Part shown: positions 25,292 through 33,718 of the stretch, in pieces
Layout of the letters: each line of letters opens with the position of its first letter
Position numbering within the stretch: the first letter of the stretch is position 1
NCBI RefSeq assembly: GCF_003752025.1
Contig: NZ_RJKR01000011.1
Location: forward strand, 186,001-250,000
Length of the DNA: 64,000 nucleotides
Reading direction: 5' to 3'
Source of the DNA: Curtobacterium sp. PhB115
Lineage (GTDB): Bacteria > Actinomycetota > Actinomycetes > Actinomycetales > Microbacteriaceae
The notes under the pieces: generated by a model
Seen by the model: only the letters and a program-made list of their open reading frames with translations
The model's database searches: none
What the model was told of the DNA's origin: nothing
Translations under genes and position numbers: made by a program

Positions 25292-26262
25292 TTGATGGAT
25301 CCTCCGATGAGACCTCTGGTGTAGTACCGCTGCAGTGCGAGGAACAGCACGACCACCGGGACGGTCGCGACGCACGCGACGGCGGTGAGGAGCCCCGGAT
25401 CGATCACCGGCACGCCGGGGATCTTGAAGGACGTGCTGATGCTCGACAGCGCGAGCGGGAGTGTGTACTTGCTGTCGGTCGACAGGAACGTGACCGAACT
25501 GAGCAGGTCGTTCCAGCCGGCCATGAAGCCGAACAGTGCGGTCGTGACGAGCCCCGGCCACGCGAGCGGGAGCATCACCGAACGCAGGATCCGCCCGGTG
25601 CCGGCACCGTCGATGGCCGCGGCGTCCTCGAGTTCCGACGGGATGCCGTCGAACGTGTTCCGCATCACGAACACCGAGAACGGCAGCTGGAGCGTCACCA
25701 GCACCAGCACCACCCCGGCGAGGGAATCGAGCAGCCCGAGTTTGCCGAGCACGATCGACAGCGGCGTGAGCAGGCCCTGGAACGGTACGACGAGCGGGGC
25801 GAGCAGGAGCACGAACACGATCGTCGAGCCGCGGAACCGGATCTTCGACAGCGCGTACGCGGCGAGCGTGGACACGATCGCGACGAGCACGGCGACCGAG
25901 ATCGCGACGACGAACGAGTTCACGATGTTCTGCCGCAGGTCGACCGAGGGGTCGAACACCTTCGTGTAGTTCCGGAGCGTGAGCGTCGCGATCGACTCGA
26001 ACCCGATCCCCCGGGCGTCAGCGTCCGCCGGCAGGAACGACCGGAACAGGATGTACAGGACCGGTGCGATGAACAGCAGCGCCAGTACCGTCCCCACGAC
26101 GACGTACGCGACGCCGCTCGCGTGCACCCGACGACGTCGCGGCGGGGTGACGCCCGGCAGGTCGGTCCGGCCCGGCGCACCCGGCGAGTCCGGTCTGGAG
26201 GCGCGGCTCGCGTCGCGTCGGGACGCTGCGGTCGTCCGTCTGGTCACGTCGGTGGCGCTCAT
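25288..26262 (-). CDS. Carbohydrate ABC transporter permease (MalG-type)
   Basis: A 324-residue permease with six helices, starting at SGVAYVVVGTVLALLFIAPV, and an EAA loop EDAAAIDGAGTGRILRSVML. The first ~45 residues are an unusually long Arg/Pro-rich tail; part of it (SRASRPDS) is encoded by a copy of the extended repeat at 26189-26214, so the tail may have arisen from that element. It overlaps both neighbours by ATGA. It partners the MalF-type permease in the arabinoside importer. Confidence 0.9.
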   Translation of the reverse strand: MSATDVTRRTTAASRRDASRASRPDSPGAPGRTDLPGVTPPRRRRVHASGVAYVVVGTVLALLFIAPVLYILFRSFLPADADARGIGFESIATLTLRNYTKVFDPSVDLRQNIVNSFVVAISVAVLVAIVSTLAAYALSKIRFRGSTIVFVLLLAPLVVPFQGLLTPLSIVLGKLGLLDSLAGVVLVLVTLQLPFSVFVMRNTFDGIPSELEDAAAIDGAGTGRILRSVMLPLAWPGLVTTALFGFMAGWNDLLSSVTFLSTDSKYTLPLALSSISTSFKIPGVPVIDPGLLTAVACVATVPVVVLFLALQRYYTRGLIGGSIK

Positions 26263-27209
26263 CGCTCGTCCTCCTGTCCGGTGGAGCGCAGGGCCCGGAG
26301 CTGGACGATCGCGATGACGAGGATGATCACGGTGAGGATCATCGACAGGGCGGCGCCGTAGCCGAGGTCGTAGCGGACGAACGACTGCTGGTACGTGTAC
26401 ATCACGGTCGTCGTGGTCGACCCGCTCGGGCCGCCCTTGGTCAGCACGTAGAACTGGTCGAACACCAGGATCGACCCGGACACCGCGAGCAGCATGCACA
26501 GCGCGAACTGTCGCCGGACGAGCGGGAAGACCACCGAACCCTCGCGTCGCCACCACCCGGCGCCGTCGATCTTCGCCGCCTCGATCACCTCGGTCGGCAC
26601 GGCCTGCATGCCGGCCATGAGGAGGATCATCGCGACGCCCATCGACTTCCACACCGTCAGGACGACGACCGCCCAGAACGCGGTGTCAGGCGACGTGAAC
26701 CAGGCGGTGTCCCCGTTCGTCAGCCCGATCGACTTCAGCAGGACGTTGATCACGCCGGTCCCCGGCACGAGGAGCACGTTCGCCATGTACGCCGCGGCGG
26801 TGAAGCCGATGACCACGGGCATGAAGAACGCCGTCCGGACGAAGGAGACGAGTCGGCCCTCACCGCGGACCATCGTCGCGGCGGCGTAGCTCGCGGCCAT
26901 CCCGAGCGGCACCGACACCACCGTGAAGAGCAGCGAGAAGCCGAGGGAACGCCAGAACGCAGTGTCCTGGAACGCCTGCGTGTAGTTCGCGACGCCGGCG
27001 ACGCTGACCTTGCCGAGCAGCGGCCAGTTCGAGAACGACATCCCGACGAGCAGCACCATCGGCACGACGAAGAACACGACCGCGAGGACGAGCGCCGGCG
27101 CCACGAGCACCCACGCGAGCGTCTGGCGACGACGACTCGCGGACCGCGGACGGGAGCGCTTCGCCCCGTCCGCGACCCCGGCGAGCGCCGAGGAGGTGAC
27201 GGCTGTCAC
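26259..27209 (-). CDS. Carbohydrate ABC transporter permease (MalF-type)
   Basis: A 316-residue permease. Helices begin at LAWVLVAPALVLAVVFFVVP; the EAA loop is IEAAKIDGAGWWRREGSVVF. I chose GTG at 27209 because it overlaps the solute-binding protein stop (GTGA), matching the coupling used throughout this operon. It works with the MalG-type partner; no ATPase gene is present, so a shared ATPase is expected. Confidence 0.9.
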   Translation of the reverse strand: MTAVTSSALAGVADGAKRSRPRSASRRRQTLAWVLVAPALVLAVVFFVVPMVLLVGMSFSNWPLLGKVSVAGVANYTQAFQDTAFWRSLGFSLLFTVVSVPLGMAASYAAATMVRGEGRLVSFVRTAFFMPVVIGFTAAAYMANVLLVPGTGVINVLLKSIGLTNGDTAWFTSPDTAFWAVVVLTVWKSMGVAMILLMAGMQAVPTEVIEAAKIDGAGWWRREGSVVFPLVRRQFALCMLLAVSGSILVFDQFYVLTKGGPSGSTTTTVMYTYQQSFVRYDLGYGAALSMILTVIILVIAIVQLRALRSTGQEDER

Positions 27210-28501
27210 TGCCCGACCTGGCTGTACGCCTGCTCGATGAGCGAGTTGGCCTGCTTCTCGGCGCTCGCCAGCGCGGTCTCCGCGTCGGCGCCCTGGAAGA
27301 TGACCTTCTGGGACTGCTGCGCCCACGGACCGTTCGGGTCGTTGATCACCGCGTTGTAGGCGATGCTCTTCGGGAGCTTGCCGATCGCGAGCGTGTCGAC
27401 GATGTCCTTGGACCAGTCGTCCGTCGCCAGACTCTTCGCCACCGTGAGGTCCGGAGCGATCCAGCCCTGCGAGAGGTCGATCTCGGCGGCCTTCTTCGAG
27501 CTGACGAGCCACTTCATCAGGGACCACGCGCCGTCCGCGTTCTTCGCACCGGCGGTCATGCCGATCTCGTCACCACCGAGGAACGACCCGGAGCCGCCGT
27601 CCACGCCAGGGATCCCGACCGCGCTGCCGAAGTCGGCCTTCTTCGCGGTGAGGGTGTTCGCGCCACCGAACAGGATGCCGACCTTGCCGTTCAAGGCGTT
27701 CTCCTGCCCGACGTTGCCCGGGTCCTGGTTCGGCTGGTCGGTCTTCTGCATGAGCCCGGACTTCCACATGTCCTGGTACCAATCCACCATCCCGACGAGC
27801 TCCGGGCTGGTGAACTCCGCCTTCTGGCTCTTGCCCGCCGCCGTCAGGACGCTGCCGCTCTTCGCCCACGAGCTCGGGAACCCGGTCCACGCCTGCCCGA
27901 CTCCGCCGAGGGTCGAGAACCCGGTGACGCCTCCCCCGAGCGCCTGGATCTTCTCGGCCGCGGCCTTCACCTCGGCGAGGGACGTCGGCGGCTTGGCCGG
28001 GTCGAGGCCGGCCTTCGTGAACAGTGACTTGTTCCAGAACATCTGGGAGCCGGTGAGCGCCACGGGCAGGGCGTAGTTCTTGCCGTCGAGCGTGCCGATC
28101 TCGACACCGGCCGGCGCGAGGTCGCCCTTGTTCGACAGACCCTTCACCTTGTCGGTGACGTCGGCGAGCAGCCCCTGGGTCGCGAGCAGCGGCGTGTTGA
28201 CGATGTCGTAGCTGACGAGGTCCGGGACCGATCCCGCACGAGCGGAGTTCGCGAGCTTCGTGAGGTACTGGTCGGCCTGGATCGTGGAGAGCTTCACCGT
28301 GATGCCGGGGTTCGCCTTCTCGTAGGCCTTCACCTGGTCGGTCAGGTCGACGCCGCCGTCGCGCTGCCAGAGCGTCACCGTGCCCTTCGCGGAACCTCCG
28401 CTGTCGGCCGTCCCGCTCGAGGAGCACCCGGCCAACCCGAGTGCCGCGACCGTGAGGGCGGCGGCCAGGGTCGCGGTCCGCCGGATCGTGGATGTCTTCA
28501 T
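27206..28501 (-). CDS. Sugar ABC transporter solute-binding lipoprotein
   Basis: A 431-residue lipoprotein with a Sec signal and lipobox (GLAGC at ~26, then a Ser/Gly linker). The mature binding fold begins GTVTLWQRDGGVDLTDQVKA. Two ATGs compete: 28507 abuts GGAG with no spacer, whereas 28501 leaves 6 nt, so 28501 is chosen. It is the first gene of the GH127 operon, whose promoter and operator lie at 28521-28588. It should bind an arabinose-containing oligosaccharide. Confidence 0.9.
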   Translation of the reverse strand: MKTSTIRRTATLAAALTVAALGLAGCSSSGTADSGGSAKGTVTLWQRDGGVDLTDQVKAYEKANPGITVKLSTIQADQYLTKLANSARAGSVPDLVSYDIVNTPLLATQGLLADVTDKVKGLSNKGDLAPAGVEIGTLDGKNYALPVALTGSQMFWNKSLFTKAGLDPAKPPTSLAEVKAAAEKIQALGGGVTGFSTLGGVGQAWTGFPSSWAKSGSVLTAAGKSQKAEFTSPELVGMVDWYQDMWKSGLMQKTDQPNQDPGNVGQENALNGKVGILFGGANTLTAKKADFGSAVGIPGVDGGSGSFLGGDEIGMTAGAKNADGAWSLMKWLVSSKKAAEIDLSQGWIAPDLTVAKSLATDDWSKDIVDTLAIGKLPKSIAYNAVINDPNGPWAQQSQKVIFQGADAETALASAEKQANSLIEQAYSQVGQ

Positions 28502-28520
28502 CGTCATCTCCAAATCGCTC

Positions 28521-28542
28521 CTTGCCGCATCATTGCGGCAAG
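28521..28542. promoter_or_regulatory. LacI-type operator CTTGCCGCA-N4-TGCGGCAAG
   Basis: A perfect 9-bp inverted repeat with a 4-bp centre lies just downstream of the predicted transcription start of the GH127 operon. Repressor bound here would block transcription. Confidence 0.7.
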
Positions 28543-28559
28543 CTTTGCTGTGTTTGCCG

Positions 28560-28588
28560 ACGCTAGAGTGCGCCACGAGCCGTGTCAA
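28560..28588 (-). promoter_or_regulatory. Sigma70-type promoter of the GH127 operon
   Basis: On the minus strand, -35 TTGACA (28583-28588) and -10 TAGCGT (28560-28565) are separated by exactly 17 bp. Transcription would start near 28553, about 50 nt before the solute-binding protein start. Confidence 0.65.
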
Positions 28589-28611
28589 TACTTGACGTCT
28601 CAATCGTGATG

Positions 28612-28626
28612 CGGCAAGGTTTGCCG
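28612..28626. promoter_or_regulatory. Second LacI-type operator CGGCAA-GGT-TTGCCG
   Basis: A perfect 6-bp inverted repeat sharing the CGGCAA half-site with the operator at 28521. It lies 33 bp before the divergent LacI start, so it fits autoregulation or looping between the two sites. Confidence 0.6.
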
Positions 28627-28659
28627 AGTGCCGTACGCTCGCATCGCAAGGAGGACGCC

Positions 28660-29658
28660 GTGGTCAACCGACGTGAGGTGACGCTCGCCGACGTCGCCGC
28701 CCAGACCGGCGTCTCCGTCGGGACCGTCTCCAAGGTCCTCAACGGGCGCGGGCAGATCGCCGAGGGGACGCGGCAACGCGTCGCTGCAGCGGCGACCGAG
28801 CTGGGACTGAGCGTGCGCGCCGAGACGCGAGCCGTGCCTCCAGGCCGGTCCTTCCTGGTCGGGGTGCTCTCCACCGACGCCTACGGGCGGTTCACCATCC
28901 CGATCCTCACCGGAGCCGAGGACACCTTCGGGCCGGGCGAGGTGTCGATGCTGCTCGCCGAGAGCCGCGGCGACCCCATCCGCGAGGCGCACTACGTGCA
29001 GACGTTCCTGAACCAGCGCGTCGACGGGATCGTCGTGACCGGCCGCTCGAGCGACCCGCGGCCCTCGATCACCGGGCTGCTCGGCGTGCCCGCCGTGTAC
29101 GCCCTCTCACCGTCGCTCGACCCCGACGACGTCTCCATCGTGCCGGACGACGAAGCCGGCGCCGCCCGGGCGATCGACCACCTGATCGGCTCCGGCCGAC
29201 GATCCATCGCGGTGATCTCAGGCGCCCGCCGGCACACGGCGAGCTCGCACCGCGTCGAGAGCGCGAAGCGTGCGATCGCCGCTGCGGGGGCCACGCTCGC
29301 CGGCGGCGATGCCCTGTACGGCGAGTGGAGCGAGCGGTGGGGGTACGAAGCCGCCACGCGATTGCTCGGCACCGAGTTCGACGGCGTGTTCTGCACGAGT
29401 GACCAGATCGCACGCGGCGTCGTCGACCGCCTGCGCGAGGCCGGGATCGCCGTGCCGACGCAGGTCGGGGTCGTCGGGGTCGACAACTGGAGCGTCATCA
29501 CCGACGCCGCCCGGCCTTCGATCACGTCGGTCGACCTCAACCTGCGCGAGGTCGGGCGGCAGGCGGCGGACCTGCTCATGCGGAAGATCGGCGGGGAGGC
29601 CGTCGAGGGTGGGGTCCGGACCGCGGAGTGCTTCCTCGTGCCGCGGCAGTCGACGTGA
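28660..29658 (+). CDS. LacI family regulator of the GH127 operon
   Basis: A 332-residue repressor, divergent from the GH127 transport operon. AAGGAGG 5 nt upstream fixes the GTG at 28660. The HTH is TLADVAAQTGVSVGTVSKVL; the effector domain follows. The linker encodes AVPPGRS from bases matching the repeat core in reverse (28831-28850). Paired operators with CGGCAA half-sites flank both promoters. The effector is probably arabinose or an arabinoside. The stop overlaps the next start (GTGA). Confidence 0.88.
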   Translation: MVNRREVTLADVAAQTGVSVGTVSKVLNGRGQIAEGTRQRVAAAATELGLSVRAETRAVPPGRSFLVGVLSTDAYGRFTIPILTGAEDTFGPGEVSMLLAESRGDPIREAHYVQTFLNQRVDGIVVTGRSSDPRPSITGLLGVPAVYALSPSLDPDDVSIVPDDEAGAARAIDHLIGSGRRSIAVISGARRHTASSHRVESAKRAIAAAGATLAGGDALYGEWSERWGYEAATRLLGTEFDGVFCTSDQIARGVVDRLREAGIAVPTQVGVVGVDNWSVITDAARPSITSVDLNLREVGRQAADLLMRKIGGEAVEGGVRTAECFLVPRQST

Positions 29659-30599
29659 GCGCCTCGGGATCGTTGGCTGCGGTGCTCGCTGCTGCTGGTC
29701 TGCCGACCGATGGGCGCTACGAGGCGAAGGGCGGGTGGGTCAGTCGGGCGTGGGTAGGGACTTCGTACGTCGTGCGGGTCGGGGACGCCGCGGCTGCGCA
29801 CGCGTACGAACACGAGGCATCCGTCGTGGCGTCGCTTGCCGGCACGGACGTCCCGCACGCCCGGCACATCGCGCACGGCACATCGGCTGAGGGCGCCTGG
29901 TACGTGTCCGCTCGCTTGCCCGGGCGGACGCTGCACGACACGTGGCCGACGGCCTCTGTCGCCGAGCGTCGGTCGATCATCCACTCGCTCGGGGACGCGT
30001 TGCGGGCACTGCACCACGTGCCGGTTCCCGACGGTCTGATGCCGCCGTGGCTTCGTGGGGCACTTGCCGGCGGATCGTGGCCGGCGTACCACCCGCCGTT
30101 CGTGAGGGTGGCGATGGCGCTCGTCGAGGATGCAGCGGCGGCCGGGCTTTCCTCGCCCTTGCTCGGTGCCGTCCGCTCCTGGGTGTCGTCGCGGTTGCCG
30201 CTGTTCGATGCCGATCCGTACGTGCTCGTCCACGGGGATCTGCACGGGTCGAACATCATGGTCGACGAGGGGCGGGTCACGGGGTTGATCGACTTCGCGG
30301 AGGCCGTGGCACAGCCAGCGGACGTCGAGCTCGACACGATCCTGCGGTGGTGCGCTCGGCCGGAGGAGTTCCCGCCGACGCCGACGTCGCGGGGACTCGA
30401 TGCTGCGTCGTTGACTCCGGTGCGGGGGTGGTTGGAGGAGGCGTACCCGGAGCTGTTCGCGCGGCCGTCAATGGGTTCGCGACTCGCGTTCTACGACCTG
30501 TGGGTGGAGTTGGCGATCTTCGGGCACCATCCGGATGCGGCGGTGCGGGCAGTGGCGGAGGAGCGGATCGTGCGGACGATCAGTGAGGCTGCACGGTAG
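29655..30599 (+). CDS. APH-family phosphotransferase (kinase-like)
   Basis: A 314-residue aminoglycoside phosphotransferase/choline-kinase fold protein. The catalytic loop is VHGDLHGSN (Brenner motif) and the metal-binding segment is GLIDF. The N-lobe is present. It is translationally coupled to the LacI gene by a GTGA overlap, so it may phosphorylate a sugar or small molecule linked to the arabinoside pathway rather than act in resistance. The substrate is not deducible. Confidence 0.75.
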   Translation: MSASGSLAAVLAAAGLPTDGRYEAKGGWVSRAWVGTSYVVRVGDAAAAHAYEHEASVVASLAGTDVPHARHIAHGTSAEGAWYVSARLPGRTLHDTWPTASVAERRSIIHSLGDALRALHHVPVPDGLMPPWLRGALAGGSWPAYHPPFVRVAMALVEDAAAAGLSSPLLGAVRSWVSSRLPLFDADPYVLVHGDLHGSNIMVDEGRVTGLIDFAEAVAQPADVELDTILRWCARPEEFPPTPTSRGLDAASLTPVRGWLEEAYPELFARPSMGSRLAFYDLWVELAIFGHHPDAAVRAVAEERIVRTISEAAR

Positions 30600-30655
30600 A
30601 CCCCCGCGGTGTCCGTGCCCCTCATGTGTCGTTGCCGGCCCGCGTGGGCGTCACC

Positions 30656-30732
30656 GTTCGTGTTGCGTCAGCCGCGTGCGCGGCTCTCGATCCGGTCTGG
30701 AGGCGCGGCTGGCGTCCCGCCGACGGGTCGCG
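30656..30732 (+). repeat. 77-bp long-form repeat, copy 2
   Basis: It differs from copy 1 (19701-19777) at 4 positions and has the same orientation. It lies in the 287-bp gap between the kinase-like gene and the secreted protein gene; I see no gene in that gap. Its inner part CCGCGTGCGCGG can fold. Confidence 0.8.
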
Positions 30733-30886
30733 CCGGTACTGGCGTTGCCCTTCACCGCCTCCACCAGCTGGTGGGCGTTCAAGGCGCGGATCATCGGTGA
30801 CCACTGCTGCGATGTGCCCTCCCCACCGCCCGCCCGACGCGTACAGTCCCTGGCAACGCACGGCCGGCCAACGATGGGGGAACGCG

Positions 30887-31876
30887 ATGCGACTGATCAC
30901 GGGGACGGCACTGGTCGTTGCGCTGGCAGCAGGCGCGCTGATCGGCCTCGCGCCACCAGCGACTGCGGCCGGATCCGGAACGATCACCGTGCAGCTCGCA
31001 ACGCCGGACGGCACCGCGATCCGGCTGGCGGACGTCGAACTCGCCGCGATCGGTACCGACGTCGTCGTCGGGAACGCCACCACCGACGATGACGGCACTG
31101 CGACGTTCACCGGCATCCCCGCACCGGACACCGTCACGGTGACGACGCGGCAGCTCCCGCCGCACGGAACCGAGACCTACGCCCCCGGACTCCGCTCGGG
31201 CATCGCCGTCCGCGGCGGCTCGACAGTCGCGGTCACCGTGCCGCTCGTGATCGGTGCCACCGTGCAGGGCGGTGTGGTCAGCCCCACGGGACCCGCCGCC
31301 GGTCGCCTGATGTACGCCTGGAACGAGGACACCTCGCAGGTGTTCCGGACGACCTCGGACAGCACGGGCCAGTACCGGTTCCTCGGGTTGAGCACCGGGA
31401 AGTACCGCATCGAGGCGTACGCCAGCGGAACGGCGTCGCCCGCCGTCTGGAAGACCCGGGTGTACCAGCAGCGAGGGACTCTCCCGGCTTCCCAAGTCAC
31501 GTTGTCACTACACTACGCACACAGCGACTACGACCTGGTCGTCTACGCCGCTTCGGCGTCCCGCGGCCCGTCGGCGCAGCTGAGCGGCGCGAGCGTCACG
31601 GTGACGAACGCGACGACCGGAGCGTCGTTCTCGACCCGGTTCTCGACGCTGCTCGACAACGAGCAGACGGCGCAGTTCCAGATCCCCTCCGGGCAGTACG
31701 TCGTGGAGATCCGGACTGCGGCGACGACCGCAACGACCGCGCACGTGCTGTGGCTCGGACGTCCGGGCGGCGTGTACCGGTACGTGGCCGACCGAGCGCA
31801 GGCCGTCCCGGTGGATGTCGTGTTCGGCGGGTTCAACGGTTGGGGCGGCGCGGTGCCGGAGGCGGTGTCGCGCTGA
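30887..31876 (+). CDS. Secreted carboxypeptidase-regulatory/Ig-like protein
   Basis: A 329-residue exported protein. GGGGG upstream and a signal peptide (MRLITGTALVVALAAGALIG, cleavage near ATAA at ~28) support the ATG at 30887. At least two beta-sandwich, transthyretin/CarboxypepD-regulatory-like modules are visible (DGTAIRLADVELAAIGTD; STGQYRFLGLSTGKYRIEAY). No enzyme motif or anchor is seen. It is likely a surface-associated or free secreted structural protein. It stands alone, with a TACAGT -10-like box about 40 nt upstream. Confidence 0.65.
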   Translation: MRLITGTALVVALAAGALIGLAPPATAAGSGTITVQLATPDGTAIRLADVELAAIGTDVVVGNATTDDDGTATFTGIPAPDTVTVTTRQLPPHGTETYAPGLRSGIAVRGGSTVAVTVPLVIGATVQGGVVSPTGPAAGRLMYAWNEDTSQVFRTTSDSTGQYRFLGLSTGKYRIEAYASGTASPAVWKTRVYQQRGTLPASQVTLSLHYAHSDYDLVVYAASASRGPSAQLSGASVTVTNATTGASFSTRFSTLLDNEQTAQFQIPSGQYVVEIRTAATTATTAHVLWLGRPGGVYRYVADRAQAVPVDVVFGGFNGWGGAVPEAVSR

Positions 31877-31983
31877 GTGGTCGGGCGCCCCCCTCGGGTG
31901 CTTCGGACCAACGGCTTGTCCGGACGCAGCTGGCTGCGTGACTACACGCGGTCGCGGACACGCGACGGTGGCGTCGCCACCGT

Positions 31984-32436
31984 CTACATGTCTGCGATGA
32001 GACGGAGCGTGTAGCCGTCGGGCACCGTCTGGTGTTCGACGTAGTGCATGAACACCGGCGCCGCCTGGTCGGCCGTGAACAGCTCGGCAGGATGCCGTGG
32101 CTCGTGCGCAGCCTGCACGTCGATGGTCTCCGTGAGCGGTTCGGTGAGGTCGTGGTCACGGCCGACGATGTAGAAGCGGTACTCACCGTCCTCACGGCGG
32201 CGCAGCTCGACGCTCATCTTCTCCGCGGTGCCACCGGCCTGCAGGTACGAGTTGCCGTACTCGTCGATGACCGACTGCGGGCCGGCGCGCCAGGTCTGGT
32301 CGTCGATCGGCGCGGAGAAGACGAGCTACGCGAAGTGGTCGTCGTTGTCGAGGAGGCCGAGGCTACGTCGCACCTGGTCCGGGAGCGGGCGGAACGTGTC
32401 GTTCAGCACACTGCTGACTGACCCGTTGGACTTCAT
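31984..32436 (-). pseudogene. Unknown-family gene interrupted by an in-frame amber codon
   Basis: The minus strand from ATG 32436 encodes SNGSVSSVLNDTFRPLPDQV and on to DDHFA, then TAG (32326-32328). The same frame then continues without another stop for 114 codons (LVFSAPIDDQTWRAG ... LRLIADM). A single base change from a sense codon would explain it. The downstream part has its own ATG at 32217, preceded by GGAG, and might still be translated as a 77-residue protein. I do not recognise the family. A sequencing error is also possible. Confidence 0.55.
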
Positions 32437-32441
32437 GATGA

Positions 32442-32651
32442 TCAAGGCGGGCTACTCCACGTGCTCGTAGGCGACAGACGCAAGCTTTTCAAGCCCGCGG
32501 AAAGCGGCCACGGCATGAGCACGATCAACAGAAGCCACGACCCGGGTCGGGTGGTGTTGATGATGAGGTTCATCAGTCCGCGCGCGAGCAGAAGACTGGC
32601 TGCGATCACCACGAACCACGCAAACGAGCGCGGATACTTCGGCGGCTTCAC
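32442..32651 (-). CDS. Small membrane protein, unknown
   Basis: A 69-residue ORF from GTG 32651 with two hydrophobic stretches (SFAWFVVIAASLLLARGLM and GSWLLLIVLMPWPL). It ends just upstream of the start of the interrupted gene, so the two were probably co-transcribed. There is no recognised family, and the ribosome site is weak. Confidence 0.4.
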   Translation of the reverse strand: MKPPKYPRSFAWFVVIAASLLLARGLMNLIINTTRPGSWLLLIVLMPWPLSAGLKSLRLSPTSTWSSPP

Positions 32652-32720
32652 CAGCTCAACGTAACGGCGAACACATTGTCTCGCATCACGATCCGCAATT
32701 GGCTGGAGTCCCTGCTCGGC

Positions 32721-32945
32721 CTAGATCGGGGTGACGTCGTGAGCGCGGAAGAAGTAGCCATCCTGCCCCGGTGGGTACGGCTCGACGTCGAACCGAACGC
32801 GATCCCCGGCCTGGAGCGTGTGGTACCCAGCCATGCTCAGGTTCGAGAAGTGCACGAACACCTCCGACGCGACGTCGTCCGAACGGAGCGCACCCCACCC
32901 GTCCTCATCACTCCACCAGACACACTCGCCCTCGACGTTCCGCAT
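32721..32945 (-). CDS. Divergent cold-shock-domain protein
   Basis: A 74-residue OB-fold protein. The N-terminal strand DEDGWGALRSDD occupies the RNP1 region, and EVFVHFSNL matches RNP2 (VFVHxSxI). The C-terminal part FRAHDVTPI fits CspA-type length. The usual KGYGFI aromatic motif is altered (DGWGAL), so RNA binding may be weakened or specialised. It is a lone gene without a clear ribosome site. Confidence 0.65.
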   Translation of the reverse strand: MRNVEGECVWWSDEDGWGALRSDDVASEVFVHFSNLSMAGYHTLQAGDRVRFDVEPYPPGQDGYFFRAHDVTPI

Positions 32946-33043
32946 CAGCAGACACTATCGCTCAGAGTGGTCCCCAGAACGATCAGCCAATGAGACGTTA
33001 GCCGGCCACCCGATGCACGCCGCCGGCAGCCTGACCGGACAGC

Positions 33044-33448
33044 TCAATTCGGCTGTGCTGCAAAATGGACGACGGTCGCAGCGAGGGAAAACAGGGCGAC
33101 GATGGTGAGGATCGCCCCTGCTCCAGACATCCACGCGCGACGACGGCCACGCCGGCGGCGTTCAGCAACCGACGCCCAAACCACTGTGCTGACGACGGCC
33201 GCGATCGGGAAGCCAATGTAGGCGACCGATCCGGCGGTGTAGTTGCATCCTCCGTCACCGCACGCGTCGAAGGCGAACATCGAGAGCAAGACGCCGAACC
33301 AACCGACAACGAGCACCGGCAGGCTCAGACCGAACAACGTCAGGGTGACTGCCAGATCCTTCCAGCCTGCAGCAGCCTGGATCGTGTGCGTGTGGTGGTC
33401 AGGAGCCCCGAGCGGAAAGAGCTCGTCATCGATGTCATCCTGCCTCAT
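33044..33448 (-). CDS. Small membrane protein, unknown
   Basis: A 134-residue protein with three predicted helices (AVTLTLFGLSLPVLVVGWFG; VAYIGFPIAAVVSTVVWAS; AILTIVALFSLAATVVHF). A short loop ACGDGGCNY with two cysteines lies between helices 1 and 2 and would be extracytoplasmic. ATG 33448 is preferred over 33490 because it leads directly into the charged N-terminus. The family is not recognised. Confidence 0.55.
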   Translation of the reverse strand: MRQDDIDDELFPLGAPDHHTHTIQAAAGWKDLAVTLTLFGLSLPVLVVGWFGVLLSMFAFDACGDGGCNYTAGSVAYIGFPIAAVVSTVVWASVAERRRRGRRRAWMSGAGAILTIVALFSLAATVVHFAAQPN

Positions 33449-33718
33449 GGCTACAAGTGTGCCGTGGAGCAGCGCCACGCTGCCTGCCACTTTCGATCAC
33501 AGGCCAGGCAGTCCCGAGTTGGTCGAGCTGGCGCGGGCGTTGCGCGTCGAGTGCCCGCAGTGTCGCGCTTGATATCTTGCAGGACCCACAGACGTCGACC
33601 CACTGGCCCGTCTTCGCCGGCGCTCGCATCAAGGCGGCTCGATAGCCGATCGGTTAGCGGTCACTTCCGCCGAGATGTCGAGGGCTGGCGCCCTCTCTAG
33701 GCGGATAGCCTTCGGGAC

